Source: Bacteroides sp.
Lineage (GTDB): Bacteria; Bacteroidota; Bacteroidia; Bacteroidales; GCA-2748055
Assembly: GCA_011056635.1 (NCBI GenBank)
Contig: DSEO01000264.1
Coordinates: forward strand, 1-43,760
Direction of reading: 5' to 3'
Length of the DNA stretch: 43,760 nucleotides
The notes under the pieces were generated by a model. It had not been told where the DNA came from, did not search any database, and worked only from the letters and a program-made list of their open reading frames with translations. Of this stretch, positions 16,196-25,197 are shown one piece after another. A program made the translations under genes and the position numbers. Every line of letters starts with the position of its first letter. The stretch's first letter is position 1.

Positions 16196-17857
16196 ATGAT
16201 GAAGATCGCCCTGGCTCAGATGAATTACCTCATCGGAGATTTTGAGGGAAACAGGCAAAAGATCCTCGATGCCGTATCCAGGGCGGTCAGGGAGCATGCA
16301 AACCTGGTGGTTTTTTCCGAGCTTTCCGTATGCGGTTATCCCCCCCTGGACCTGCTGGAACGGGAAGATTTCATCCACGACTGCGGAAAGAGTGTTTCTG
16401 CCATCGCCGGGTGCATTGATCCAGATGTGGGAGTGCTTCTGGGGTCGCCCGAATTCAACCCGGGCAAACAGGGCAAAATGCTCTTTAATTCCGCATTCTT
16501 CCTCCGGGGCGGAAAGGTCAGGCAGGTATTCAGAAAGTCACTTCTTCCCAACTACGATATTTTTGACGAATACCGGTACTTTGAGCCGAATAAAACGTTT
16601 CGCCTGCTCGAATTCGGAGGCCGGCGGATCGCCGTCACCATCTGTGAAGATCTGTGGGATGAACAACCTTTCGAGCGTTCATTCTCAAGGTCCAGGCTCT
16701 ATACGGTCAATCCCCTGGAAACGCTCAGCCGGCAACAGCCGGATCTGGTCATCAACCTGGCAGCCTCGCCCTACGCACACCGCAAGCAGGAAGTGAAGCA
16801 ATCCATATTCACCCGCAAAGCCGAAACATACGGGCTTCCGGTCATTTACTGCAACCAGGCTGGGGCCCAGACCGAGCTGATTTTCGAAGGAGGGTCCATG
16901 GCCGTTAACAGCCGGGGGAAGGTCATCAGAAGGCTTGCATTCTTCAGGGAGGATTTTACGGTGATCGATCTGGAAGAACTGGAATCAGCAGATCCGGAAC
17001 CTGCGGCGGAACCGGTCCCCGAAAGGATGAAAATGGTATCTGAAGCACTCATATGCGGGATCAGGGATTACTTTCAGAAGCTGGGATTCAGGCATGCGAC
17101 CCTGGGGCTGTCAGGAGGTATTGATTCCGCAGTCACACTGGTCCTTGCATCCCGGGCCCTGGGACCGGAGAACATGCATGTGCTGCTGATGCCGTCCCCG
17201 TATTCTTCTGCACACAGTGTGGATGATTCCATTCAACTGGCCGACAACCTGGGGATCCGGTACAGCATTCTCCCCATTGATCATCTCTTCCGCCTTTTCC
17301 GGGAAACATTGCAGCCCCTTTTCGGGGATCTCCCGGAAGATACCACCGAGGAGAACATCCAGGCCAGGATCAGGAGCATCCTGCTGATGGCCCTCTCCAA
17401 CAAGGCCGGCCATATTTTACTCAATACAAGCAATAAAAGTGAGACGGCCGTGGGTTACGGGACCCTTTACGGGGATATGAGCGGCGGACTTTCGGTACTG
17501 GGGGATGTGTACAAAACAGATGTTTACGAACTGGCACGATCCCTGAACAATCCGGTTGAGATCATCCCCCGGAACATTCTTACAAAGCCGCCATCCGCCG
17601 AACTGAAGCCGGACCAGAAAGATATGGATTCCCTGCCTCCCTATGAGATCCTGGACGGGATCCTGGAAGCCTACATCGAGAGACAGCTCTCTCCCCGGGA
17701 GGTGATCGCACTCGGATATGACAAAGATTTGGTTATCAAGATTATCAGGATGGTGGACCAGAATGAGTACAAGCGGTATCAGACACCCCCCATCCTGAGA
17801 ATCTCTTCCAAGGCATTCGGTGCGGGAAGGCGCATTCCCCTGGCGGCCAAATACTGA
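16196..17857 (+). CDS. nadE: Glutamine-dependent NAD+ synthase
   Basis: Final step of NAD+ biosynthesis: amidates nicotinic acid adenine dinucleotide using ammonia channelled from glutamine. The 553-residue protein has an N-terminal nitrilase-type glutaminase with its Glu (FSELSVCGYPPLD, about residue 41), Lys (FRKSLLPNYD, about 112) and nucleophile Cys (TICEDLW, about 148). The C-terminal synthetase domain has the PP-loop SGGIDSA near residue 305 and the NKSETAVGYGTLYGDMSGG signature. All key residues are present, so it should be glutamine-dependent. Two adjacent ATGs (16196, 16199) are both possible starts. Confidence 0.96.
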   Translation: MMKIALAQMNYLIGDFEGNRQKILDAVSRAVREHANLVVFSELSVCGYPPLDLLEREDFIHDCGKSVSAIAGCIDPDVGVLLGSPEFNPGKQGKMLFNSAFFLRGGKVRQVFRKSLLPNYDIFDEYRYFEPNKTFRLLEFGGRRIAVTICEDLWDEQPFERSFSRSRLYTVNPLETLSRQQPDLVINLAASPYAHRKQEVKQSIFTRKAETYGLPVIYCNQAGAQTELIFEGGSMAVNSRGKVIRRLAFFREDFTVIDLEELESADPEPAAEPVPERMKMVSEALICGIRDYFQKLGFRHATLGLSGGIDSAVTLVLASRALGPENMHVLLMPSPYSSAHSVDDSIQLADNLGIRYSILPIDHLFRLFRETLQPLFGDLPEDTTEENIQARIRSILLMALSNKAGHILLNTSNKSETAVGYGTLYGDMSGGLSVLGDVYKTDVYELARSLNNPVEIIPRNILTKPPSAELKPDQKDMDSLPPYEILDGILEAYIERQLSPREVIALGYDKDLVIKIIRMVDQNEYKRYQTPPILRISSKAFGAGRRIPLAAKY

Positions 17858-17878
17858 AAGGATGTCGATTATTTTTTC

Positions 17879-17886
17879 TATTTTTG
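17879..17886 (+). promoter_or_regulatory. Bacteroidota -7 element for the Crp/Fnr gene
   Basis: TATTTTTG matches TAnnTTTG, 41 nt before the regulator ATG at 17928. No -33 TTG was found. A 27-nt AT-rich segment (GCATAATCAGATATTATAAC) follows it. Confidence 0.5.
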
Positions 17887-17927
17887 CGTGTTGTTCAGCA
17901 TAATCAGATATTATAACCCGAAACAGA

Positions 17928-18629
17928 ATGCAGGAAAGGAACTACAATGCAGATGACTGTATCGAAAATCCAAAGTCTGTATTTACGGTACTTACGCCCA
18001 AGGAAAAGGAATTCCTGAAGCAAAATTACACCTGTGCTTTTTACAAAAAAGGAGAGATCATTTTCAAGGAGGGGGACAAACCCGTGGGTCTGATGATCCT
18101 GGCGGAAGGGAAAGTGAAGATTTTCAAAGAGGGTGTTGGAGGAAGGGAGCAGATTGTCAGGATGGCAAAACCGGTCGGCTTTATCGGATACAGGGCTCTT
18201 TTCGCCGAAGAGAACCATACCGCCACCGCAGTGGCTATTGAGGATAGTGTTTCCTGCATCATTGATAAGGAAAGCGTCTACAGGGTGATGCGCAGCAATG
18301 CCGAACTGAGCATCAGCATTATCCAGTCCTTTGCGTCGGAGCTCGGTTTTTCCCATGACAGGACTGTAACCCTGACCCAGAAACATATCAGGGGAAGGCT
18401 CGCCGAATCCCTGATCTTTCTCAAGGATACTTACGGGTACGAAGATGATGGAAAAACCATCAAAATCTATCTCTCCAGGGAGGATGTGGCCAATCTTTCC
18501 AACATGACTACTTCTAATGCCATTCGGACACTCTCCACTTTTGCACAGGAGGGAGTCATCTCCATTGACGGCAGGAAAATCAGGATCCTTGACCTGCACA
18601 GACTGGAACGGATCAGTGAGCTGGGTTAG
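17928..18629 (+). CDS. Crp/Fnr family transcriptional regulator
   Basis: 233 residues. Residues about 20-140 form a cyclic-nucleotide-binding-like beta-roll (YKKGEIIFKEGDKPVGLMILAEGKVKI). Residues about 165-230 hold the Crp-type winged helix-turn-helix, LSREDVANLSNMTTSNAIRTLSTF, followed by a wing (IDGRKIRILD). The N-terminus has only one Cys before the roll and no CxxC cluster of FNR type, so a simple iron-sulfur oxygen sensor is not evident. Ligand and regulon are unknown. The acyltransferase gene begins 3 nt after its stop, so the two are co-transcribed, but whether it regulates envelope genes cannot be told. Confidence 0.9.
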   Translation: MQERNYNADDCIENPKSVFTVLTPKEKEFLKQNYTCAFYKKGEIIFKEGDKPVGLMILAEGKVKIFKEGVGGREQIVRMAKPVGFIGYRALFAEENHTATAVAIEDSVSCIIDKESVYRVMRSNAELSISIIQSFASELGFSHDRTVTLTQKHIRGRLAESLIFLKDTYGYEDDGKTIKIYLSREDVANLSNMTTSNAIRTLSTFAQEGVISIDGRKIRILDLHRLERISELG

Positions 18630-18632
18630 GGA

Positions 18633-19517
18633 ATGAAGCTTGTCGGCTATATTCTCACATACAGCTTGATATGGGTTCTGCACCTGCTGCCCGGCCGGAT
18701 CCTTTACTTTTTCTCTGACGGATTGTACCTGATTGCATACCACCTGGCCGGCTACCGGAAAAAGGTGGTTTTCGAAAATCTTTCCAGGGCATTCCCGGAA
18801 TACGGACCCGGGGAAATTGCAAACACTGCCCGGAAATTCTACCATCATCTGTGCGATCTGCTCCTGGAATTGGCCGTCTCCCTGTTCTTCAATGAAAAAC
18901 AGGCTTTGTCCAGGATTTCATTCAGGAACCCCGAATTGCTGGAAACACTTTATAACAAGGGGAAACCGGTAATTGGCGTTACAGCCCACTACGGGAACTG
19001 GGAATACCTGGCCACCATTGGCCTGCTCACGGACTACCGGATCATCGCTGCATACAAACCCCTGAAAAATAAATATTTCGACAGATTTGTCCTGAGAAGC
19101 AGAGAGAAATTCGGAGCCACCCTCGTCCCCATGGACAAGATTGCACGGCAGCTGATGAACTTCCGCCGTGACAAAGCACTGGCCCTGACTATTTTTCTCT
19201 CAGACCAGCGGCCAGTCCGAAGCCATATCCAGTACTGGACCACGTTTCTCGGTATGGATACGCCCCTCTACCTGGGGGTGGAGAAGCTATCCAGAAAACT
19301 GGATACCGCCGTCATCTTCCTTAAGGTAAGGAAAGTCAGGCGGGGACATTACGAGGTCGAATATGAACTGGTCTGTGAGAACCCCTCCTCCATGAAACCC
19401 TTCGAGATCACCGATGCGCATGTGCGGATCCTGGAGAACCTGATCCGGGAAAAACCAGAGCTCTGGCTGTGGTCACACCGACGCTGGAAATTCACCAGAG
19501 ACCGTTCGACCGGGTGA
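18633..19517 (+). CDS. LpxL/HtrB-like lysophospholipid (lipid A) acyltransferase
   Basis: 294 residues of the Lip_A_acyltrans family, which adds a secondary fatty-acyl chain to lipid A or another lipid at the inner membrane. The catalytic Hx4E motif appears as HYGNWE in VTAHYGNWEYLATIG, and the family region SDQRP is also present. An N-terminal hydrophobic anchor (YILTYSLIWVLHLLPGRILYFFSDG) precedes the catalytic domain. The gene begins 3 nt after the Crp/Fnr stop. Its 3' end overlaps the 3' end of the convergent glycosyltransferase gene by 26 bp. Whether the acceptor is lipid A or an amino-lipid cannot be decided from sequence. Confidence 0.88.
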   Translation: MKLVGYILTYSLIWVLHLLPGRILYFFSDGLYLIAYHLAGYRKKVVFENLSRAFPEYGPGEIANTARKFYHHLCDLLLELAVSLFFNEKQALSRISFRNPELLETLYNKGKPVIGVTAHYGNWEYLATIGLLTDYRIIAAYKPLKNKYFDRFVLRSREKFGATLVPMDKIARQLMNFRRDKALALTIFLSDQRPVRSHIQYWTTFLGMDTPLYLGVEKLSRKLDTAVIFLKVRKVRRGHYEVEYELVCENPSSMKPFEITDAHVRILENLIREKPELWLWSHRRWKFTRDRSTG

Positions 19518-21357
19518 TCAGTTCCCGGATCACCTCTCTGCTCTTTTCGAATGAAAACATTTCCTCCACCCTGGTCCTCCCGTTGGCGCCCATCTGTTCC
19601 CGAAGTGAGCTGTGATCTGCAAGCTCAAGCACTCGCCGGGCCATCTCACGGACATTGTTGTGCTCTGTGATGAAGCCCGTTTCACCATGGACAATGATCT
19701 CGGCTGAAGACTTGATATCGAATGCCACTACGGGTTTCCTGCTGGCCATGGCTTCGGCGATCACGTAACCGAAACCTTCGTAGTGAGAGGAGAGCAGGAA
19801 AATATCAATGGAACGGAAGAATGCGGGCATATCTTCCACGAATCCGAGAAAGCGGGTCTGTTTGTCCACTCCGAGTTTTCTGGCTTTCTTCTGCAGCCAG
19901 TGCTTCAGTCTCCCCTCCCCTGCGATCAGGAGCGTGAACCGGTGATCGCTGTCCCGAAGCAGCTGAAGGAGTTCCAGCAGGTAAAGGTGTCCTTTTTCTT
20001 CCGAAAGTCTTCCTGCCGAACCGAGCACGACTTCTCCCTGCTCTGCCCGGTAAACAGGTTCAATTTCCATATGGTACCTGGAAAGATACACCCCGTTATA
20101 GATCACACTGATCTTTTCTGAAGGCACCAGTTTCTCATTGTTTACCAGAATGGTACGCCTGGTTTCCATGGAATTTGCCACGATCCGGGTAATCACCTTT
20201 CTGAAGAGGTACCTGTTGATGACGCTGTTCCTGATGGGGATGGCGCTCCCCCTGCGGTAGATGATATTGGGCACTCCGGCTATCTTCCCGGCAATGCTGG
20301 CCACCTTCATATCGCCCGAAATATTGGTGATCAGCGATCCTACCTGTTCTTTCCTGAAAATCCTGACGATCCTCCAGACCTTGAAGGGATTGAGAAAACT
20401 GAGATTGGAAATGCGGATGGGATAACCGTTGATCCCGATCTCCTTGATTTTGTGGGAAAGGGGACTGCCGGGGGAGGATATGAGCAGGGCACGGTAATGT
20501 TGTTTCACCAGATAGGAAGCCACATCAAAGTGCCATTTCTCCCCCCCTCCCCAGGTGTTCATGCTGTTAAAAAAACAGATGGTCTTCTTTTGTTTCTCTT
20601 TCTCCTCGGTGTAGATATTCCTCAGCTTCACATATTTCAAAAATACTTCGTGGGCCGAGTTTACGCTGACAATGAATCCGTAATACCCGTCCAGGAATCC
20701 GGTCTTCAGAATAAAATCCTTGATGAAGCGCCAGAGTGGATGCAGGATGATGCTGGAAATGTAAACCTGTCTGCCCCTCTCGAAATAAGAGCGGGCCAGA
20801 ATGGAGGAAAAGGAGTTCATCTTCTCCAGGTGTTCACTGAGGGAGTAGTAGGAGTAGTGCAGAATGTCCCCTTTCAGAAACCGCCTGGAGGCCCCCTTAT
20901 TCAGGTAGAACCGGTCATGTGGATTGAAACCTCCCCAGATGCCCTTCCTTGCATCCCACAGCCGGAGCTTCCTGGACGGGTACCAGCTGGTATGCCTGAT
21001 CCATTTGCCGCAGTAGTTGGTGAGCCGGTTAAAATAGTACCCGTCGTGTGTCCAGTTCTTCTTGACCTGGAGGATCGATTCCCGCAGGAGGTCCGACAGG
21101 GTCTCATCTGCATCCAGGGAAAGGATATGGGGATAGGTTGCCTGAAGGATGGCCCAGTTCTTCTGTTCGATATGACCTGTAAAACGATGCTCAATAAAAC
21201 GGGCCCCGTATTGCCTGCAGATCTCCGCGGTTGCGTCGGTTGAATAACTGTCCACCACCACGATCTCATCTGCCACCCCTGTGAGGGATTCCAGACACCT
21301 CCGGATGTTCCGTTCCTCATTAAAGGTGATGATGATCGCTGATATCTTAATCGTCAT
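19492..21357 (-). CDS. Fused GT2-GT4 glycosyltransferase
   Basis: 621 residues containing two complete glycosyltransferase domains. Residues 1 to about 245 are a GT2 domain of WaaE/KdtX type: IIITFNEERNIRRCLESL, VDSYSTDATAEI and LSLDADETLSDLL with the metal-binding DxD. Residues about 260-621 are a GT-B/GT4 domain: NTWGGGEKWHFD at the donor-acceptor interface, YNGVYLSRYH, and the Ex7E motif in YEGFGYVIAEAMASRKPVVA near residue 530. Together they could add two sugars in a row to lipopolysaccharide core or another envelope glycan. No signal peptide is seen. The MurF-Alr gene lies 2 nt upstream in the same direction. Confidence 0.88.
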   Translation of the reverse strand: MTIKISAIIITFNEERNIRRCLESLTGVADEIVVVDSYSTDATAEICRQYGARFIEHRFTGHIEQKNWAILQATYPHILSLDADETLSDLLRESILQVKKNWTHDGYYFNRLTNYCGKWIRHTSWYPSRKLRLWDARKGIWGGFNPHDRFYLNKGASRRFLKGDILHYSYYSLSEHLEKMNSFSSILARSYFERGRQVYISSIILHPLWRFIKDFILKTGFLDGYYGFIVSVNSAHEVFLKYVKLRNIYTEEKEKQKKTICFFNSMNTWGGGEKWHFDVASYLVKQHYRALLISSPGSPLSHKIKEIGINGYPIRISNLSFLNPFKVWRIVRIFRKEQVGSLITNISGDMKVASIAGKIAGVPNIIYRRGSAIPIRNSVINRYLFRKVITRIVANSMETRRTILVNNEKLVPSEKISVIYNGVYLSRYHMEIEPVYRAEQGEVVLGSAGRLSEEKGHLYLLELLQLLRDSDHRFTLLIAGEGRLKHWLQKKARKLGVDKQTRFLGFVEDMPAFFRSIDIFLLSSHYEGFGYVIAEAMASRKPVVAFDIKSSAEIIVHGETGFITEHNNVREMARRVLELADHSSLREQMGANGRTRVEEMFSFEKSREVIRELITRSNGLW

Positions 21358-21359
21358 AG

Positions 21360-23816
21360 CTATTCCTGCAAATATACTCTTTTCACCCGGGGAGGGATGG
21401 ATGTCAGCATCTCATAGGGAATGGTACCGCACAGCCGGGAGATCTCGGTAACGGACTGGTGTTTTCCGAAAATCTCCACCTCCTGTCCTTCGGTCACATC
21501 CAGCCCGGTCACATCGATCATGGTCATATCCATACAGATATTGCCCACCGTGGGAACCAGTGTTCCGGCAATCCACAATTTCCCCGCACCGTTGCCCAGT
21601 TTACGGTTCAACCCGTCCGCATAGCCCACAGGCAGGGTGGCAATCAGACTCTCCCTGTCCAATTTGCCGGCCCTGGAATAGCCCACCGTTTCTCCCGCCT
21701 TCACCTTTCTCAGTTGTGAAATACGGGTCCTGAAAGAACTGGATGGTTTCAATGCGGGATCCTTACCGATCCCGTGGAGTCCGATCCCCAGTCTGACCAT
21801 CTCATACTGTGCATCCGGGAACCTTTCAATGCCGGAAGAGTTCAGGACATGCCTGGCATAGGGCTCCCCGAGCATTGCTGAAAAAACAGCGGTCATGCGG
21901 TCGAAATCCCTGATCTGTTCCCGCGTAAACCGGTCAAGCAGCGGATCATCGCTGGCAGCCAGGTGTGTAAAAACCGAAACCACACGGAACGCTTCCCGGT
22001 TCAGCAGCGGCAACAACCTTTCGATCTCATCCTCCATGAAACCCAGCCGGTGCATGCCCGTATCCAGTTTGACATGAACGGGGTATTGTTTCATTCCCCG
22101 GTAACGGAGTACCTCGAACAGGCGCTGCAGTCCCCCGAAACTGTAAATCTCCGGTTCCAGCTGGTAATCCAGCATCTGTCCGAATCCCGAAGGGTCGGGA
22201 TTCATGACCATGATGGGCAGATAAATTCCGGCCCTGCGTAAATCAACACCCTCATCAATGAACGCCACGGCCAGGTATTCCACCTTGTGAAACTGCAACA
22301 AATTGGCGATCTCCACATTTCCGCTGCCATAGGAAAGGGCTTTGACGATGACCATGGTTTTCACTCCGTCCTTTAAAATGGACCTGAAGGTATTGAGGTT
22401 ATGCACCATGGCATTCAGGTCTATTTCCAGCAGGGTCTGGTGTGTCTTGAGCTGCAGTTCCCGGGTGATGCGTTCAAATCCGAATTTCCTGGAACCCTTG
22501 ATCAGCACTGTCTTATCCCTGAAAAAGGTTTTATCCATCCTTTCGACAAAGTCGGCCGTATCCGGGAAAAAGCGACTCTGCCAGGGAAAACTCTTCCTGT
22601 GCCGCATCAGGGCCGGACCGATACCGATAAAATGATCGACCCCTTTTTGCCCGATTAGCCTGGCGATCTCGCCGTACAGCTCCCTGTCCGCCATCCCGCT
22701 CTGAAGAAGGTCCGACAGGATAAGCACCTTCCCATTCTGCTTGTCCTGCTGGTTCATCAGGTCCAGCGCCGAGGCCAGTCCCCCGATATCCGCATTGTAT
22801 GCATCATTGATGATCACGCTTCCCAGGATCCCCTGGAGCATCTCAAGCCGCATCGATACCGGTTCGATCTCTCCGATGCGATGAATGGCCTGATGCAGCG
22901 GGATCCCCATTTCCAGGATGAAGGTCAGGGCATGCAGGGCATTTTCAATGGATGCCTCATCACTGAAGGGCAGGTGGAACGATGCATCGCCGGCCGGGGC
23001 ATGCATGGTGATTTCCGTGTGGAAAGGCTCCCGCTTACCGGGAATATACCTGTAGATCGCCTCCCCGCCCAGGGACCAGTCCACCACCTCCGGTTTCATC
23101 TCCGCCAGAAATTCAAGCAGGGGCCTTTGCCCGACAACCTGATCCGATCTGCAGATCACCTTTTCACAATTTTTGAACAGGATGAGCTTCTCCCGCAGCT
23201 TTTCCTCCAGGTCCCTGAAATTCTCCTGATGGGCGGTCCCCAGGTTTGTAAAGAGACCGATCCCGGGCAGGATGGTCTGCTCCAGCCTGGCCATTTCCCC
23301 CGGCCGGGATATCCCCGCCTCCAGGAGGGCCAGTTCGTGGTTGTCGCTGATCATCCAGAGGGATAGGGGCACCCCTACCTGGCTATTATAACTCTTCGGG
23401 CTCCGGAATATGCGCGTCTGGTCCTGGAGACACTGGTAAATCCATTCCTTGACGATGGTCTTCCCGTTGCTTCCGGTCACTGCTGCAACCATGCCATTGA
23501 ATGCCCGGCGCCTTGCCAGGGCAAGTTCCTGCATGGCCGTCAATGTATCTTCCACCAGGCAGAATCCTGCCTCCGGAAACCGGTCCGCACGGGGAAGACG
23601 TGAAACCAGGAATGCACGGATCCCCCTCCGATAAAGCTCCTCCAGGTAGTCGTGCCCGTCATGCCGGTCACCCACAAGGGCAACGAACAGGGTGAATTCC
23701 GTTTGCGCAAGTGTCCTGCTGTCCACGGCCAGATTCCGGAAAACCGCCTGCCCGTTCCCGGTGACACTGCCATGAAGGAGCCCCGCTGCATTCCCTATGG
23801 ATAATTCAAACTCCAT
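21360..23816 (-). CDS. murF-alr: Bifunctional MurF ligase / alanine racemase
   Basis: 818 residues. The N-terminal half (1 to about 450) is UDP-MurNAc-tripeptide:D-Ala-D-Ala ligase, with the ATP-binding TGSNGKT near residue 115 and the Mur-ligase segment NDAYNADIGG. The C-terminal half (about 455-818) is a fold-type III PLP alanine racemase: VIVKALSYGSGNVEIA holds the PLP lysine near residue 492, and GYSRAGKLDRESLIATLPVGYADGLNRK near 712 is a signature region with the catalytic Tyr. The fusion joins D-alanine supply and D-Ala-D-Ala addition for peptidoglycan and is a known arrangement in Bacteroidota. It sits 6 nt downstream of tdk and 2 nt upstream of the glycosyltransferase fusion. Confidence 0.96.
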   Translation of the reverse strand: MEFELSIGNAAGLLHGSVTGNGQAVFRNLAVDSRTLAQTEFTLFVALVGDRHDGHDYLEELYRRGIRAFLVSRLPRADRFPEAGFCLVEDTLTAMQELALARRRAFNGMVAAVTGSNGKTIVKEWIYQCLQDQTRIFRSPKSYNSQVGVPLSLWMISDNHELALLEAGISRPGEMARLEQTILPGIGLFTNLGTAHQENFRDLEEKLREKLILFKNCEKVICRSDQVVGQRPLLEFLAEMKPEVVDWSLGGEAIYRYIPGKREPFHTEITMHAPAGDASFHLPFSDEASIENALHALTFILEMGIPLHQAIHRIGEIEPVSMRLEMLQGILGSVIINDAYNADIGGLASALDLMNQQDKQNGKVLILSDLLQSGMADRELYGEIARLIGQKGVDHFIGIGPALMRHRKSFPWQSRFFPDTADFVERMDKTFFRDKTVLIKGSRKFGFERITRELQLKTHQTLLEIDLNAMVHNLNTFRSILKDGVKTMVIVKALSYGSGNVEIANLLQFHKVEYLAVAFIDEGVDLRRAGIYLPIMVMNPDPSGFGQMLDYQLEPEIYSFGGLQRLFEVLRYRGMKQYPVHVKLDTGMHRLGFMEDEIERLLPLLNREAFRVVSVFTHLAASDDPLLDRFTREQIRDFDRMTAVFSAMLGEPYARHVLNSSGIERFPDAQYEMVRLGIGLHGIGKDPALKPSSSFRTRISQLRKVKAGETVGYSRAGKLDRESLIATLPVGYADGLNRKLGNGAGKLWIAGTLVPTVGNICMDMTMIDVTGLDVTEGQEVEIFGKHQSVTEISRLCGTIPYEMLTSIPPRVKRVYLQE

Positions 23817-23822
23817 CGGCTG

Positions 23823-24404
23823 TTATTTTTCATTCATTGCCCGGTGAAAACATCCCCTGCACAGGGGTTCATACAGTTCCGTTTCACCCAGCAGTATCAG
23901 TTTGTCTTCCTTTGACAACCGGTGCGTATAGTTCGCCAGTTTCCCGCACCGCACACAAATGGCATGCACCTTGGTCACGTATTCCGCCACGGACATCAGT
24001 CCCGGCATGGGTCCGAACGGTTTCCCCCTGAAATCCATGTCCAGTCCGGCTATAATGACACGTGTACCGTTGTTTGCGAGCTGGTTGGCCACTTCAATCA
24101 GCCCGTTGTCGAAGAACTGGGCTTCATCCACTCCCACCACTTCCACTCCGCTCGCCAGCAGGACAATATTCGCCGAAGAGTCGACCGGGGTACTCTGAAT
24201 GGTATTTTCATCGTGGGAGACAACCGCTTCCTCGGAATACCGGACATCAATCCTGGGCTTGAAGATCTCCACCTTCTGCCGTGCGATCCTGGCCCGCTTC
24301 AGTCTCCTGATCAACTCTTCTGTCTTTCCCGAAAACATGGACCCCGTGATCACCTCAATCCAGCCCTTTCCCCCATAACTTTCAACCGTGTTTTCCAGAA
24401 ACAT
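23823..24404 (-). CDS. tdk: Thymidine kinase (class II, zinc-containing)
   Basis: Salvages thymidine to dTMP with ATP. 193 residues, normal length. Walker A motif [19 protein letters not shown] near residue 21, the [11 protein letters not shown] magnesium/catalytic region, and a C-terminal zinc site composed of CVRCG and CRGCF. The N-terminus MFLENTVE is typical of Bacteroidota Tdk, so the ATG at 24404 is kept. First gene of a minus-strand trio with murF-alr and the GT2-GT4 fusion; the divergent plus-strand neighbour starts 66 nt away. Confidence 0.95.
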   Translation of the reverse strand: MFLENTVESYGGKGWIEVITGSMFSGKTEELIRRLKRARIARQKVEIFKPRIDVRYSEEAVVSHDENTIQSTPVDSSANIVLLASGVEVVGVDEAQFFDNGLIEVANQLANNGTRVIIAGLDMDFRGKPFGPMPGLMSVAEYVTKVHAICVRCGKLANYTHRLSKEDKLILLGETELYEPLCRGCFHRAMNEK

Positions 24405-24432
24405 GATATAAGATTATGTAAAAGATTATCGT

Positions 24433-24440
24433 TAGTTTTG
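24433..24440 (+). promoter_or_regulatory. Bacteroidota -7 element upstream of the 24471 gene
   Basis: TAGTTTTG matches TAnnTTTG, 30 nt before the ATG at 24471 and 18 nt before the ATG at 24459. No -33 TTG was found. Confidence 0.45.
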
Positions 24441-24470
24441 TACAGACCTCAAGACAAAATGTGTGGAACC

Positions 24471-25196
24471 ATGATGGAAATTAAGTATACCCTGGAAATA
24501 TTGACTAAAGATATACAAGATATAGAAAAATTGGTGGTGAACCTTCAAAATTCTCCGGAAGGCTCTGCGCTGGAAATGGACCTTGCACTTTCCAAACTTC
24601 GGAATGTATATGAGATACTTACCATGATCAGGGAGGACCGGATACAGCATCGGGGTGAGCCCCGCTCGCATGCGGGAGATGCACCCATACCCCGGGGTGC
24701 GGGAGAAGACCGGCAGGAAGGTACCGGTGAAAAGGCGGTGGCTGAAAGGCCTGAACCCATCGCTGCGCAGAGCGGAACGGGTCATGAGGAAATTGCTCCC
24801 GTGCAGGAAACGGGGAAAATGCCTTCACAGAAATCAAAATCCGAAGTGCAGACCGGATCCAGGAAGGAGACCGGGATCCTGGCCGAGAAATTCAGCACCG
24901 AATCGAGCATCAATGAGAATATGGCCACCAGGAGGGGCAATGATATGGACACCAAACTCAAAGGCCAGCCCATTGAAAGTATCAGTCGCAGTATCGGGAT
25001 TAACGACAGGTTTTTCATCATCCGGGAACTATTTAACGGGGATGCCAGCGGATTCCGGTCCCTGCTTGACCAGCTCGACAGTGCCGCCAGTTATGAAGAT
25101 ACCTCCCTGATCATCGGGGAACGTTTTCCCGGCCAGATGGAACATGAGGGAGTGAGCATCCTGCAGAAGCTGATCAACCGGAAGTTCCGAAGATAA
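24471..25196 (+). CDS. Uncharacterised conserved protein with helical ends and a disordered middle
   Basis: About 241 residues from the double ATG at 24471/24474; the track ORF starting at 23922 is a shadow over tdk. An in-frame ATG at 24459 is also possible. The N-terminal 55 residues look alpha-helical or coiled coil (IKYTLEILTKDIQDIEKLV). The middle about 100 residues are rich in Glu, Gly, Lys and Pro and likely unstructured. The C-terminal about 75 residues (SISRSIGINDRFFIIRELF ... LINRKFRR) resemble a conserved tail I recognise from Bacteroidota hypothetical proteins. No catalytic motif is seen. It ends one base before the rsmI ATG, so the two are co-transcribed. Function unknown; a role with the ribosome or with RsmI is only a guess from position. 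Confidence 0.65.
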   Translation: MMEIKYTLEILTKDIQDIEKLVVNLQNSPEGSALEMDLALSKLRNVYEILTMIREDRIQHRGEPRSHAGDAPIPRGAGEDRQEGTGEKAVAERPEPIAAQSGTGHEEIAPVQETGKMPSQKSKSEVQTGSRKETGILAEKFSTESSINENMATRRGNDMDTKLKGQPIESISRSIGINDRFFIIRELFNGDASGFRSLLDQLDSAASYEDTSLIIGERFPGQMEHEGVSILQKLINRKFRR

Positions 25197-25197
25197 C

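Noticed and set aside
20452-21243. 263-residue plus-strand ORF opposite the GT2-GT4 fusion
   Set aside because: No motif and antisense to clear glycosyltransferase domains.
23922-24458. N-terminal 179 residues of the 424-residue ORF at 23922-25196
   Set aside because: This part is antisense to tdk, which has complete catalytic motifs; the real gene starts at about 24471.
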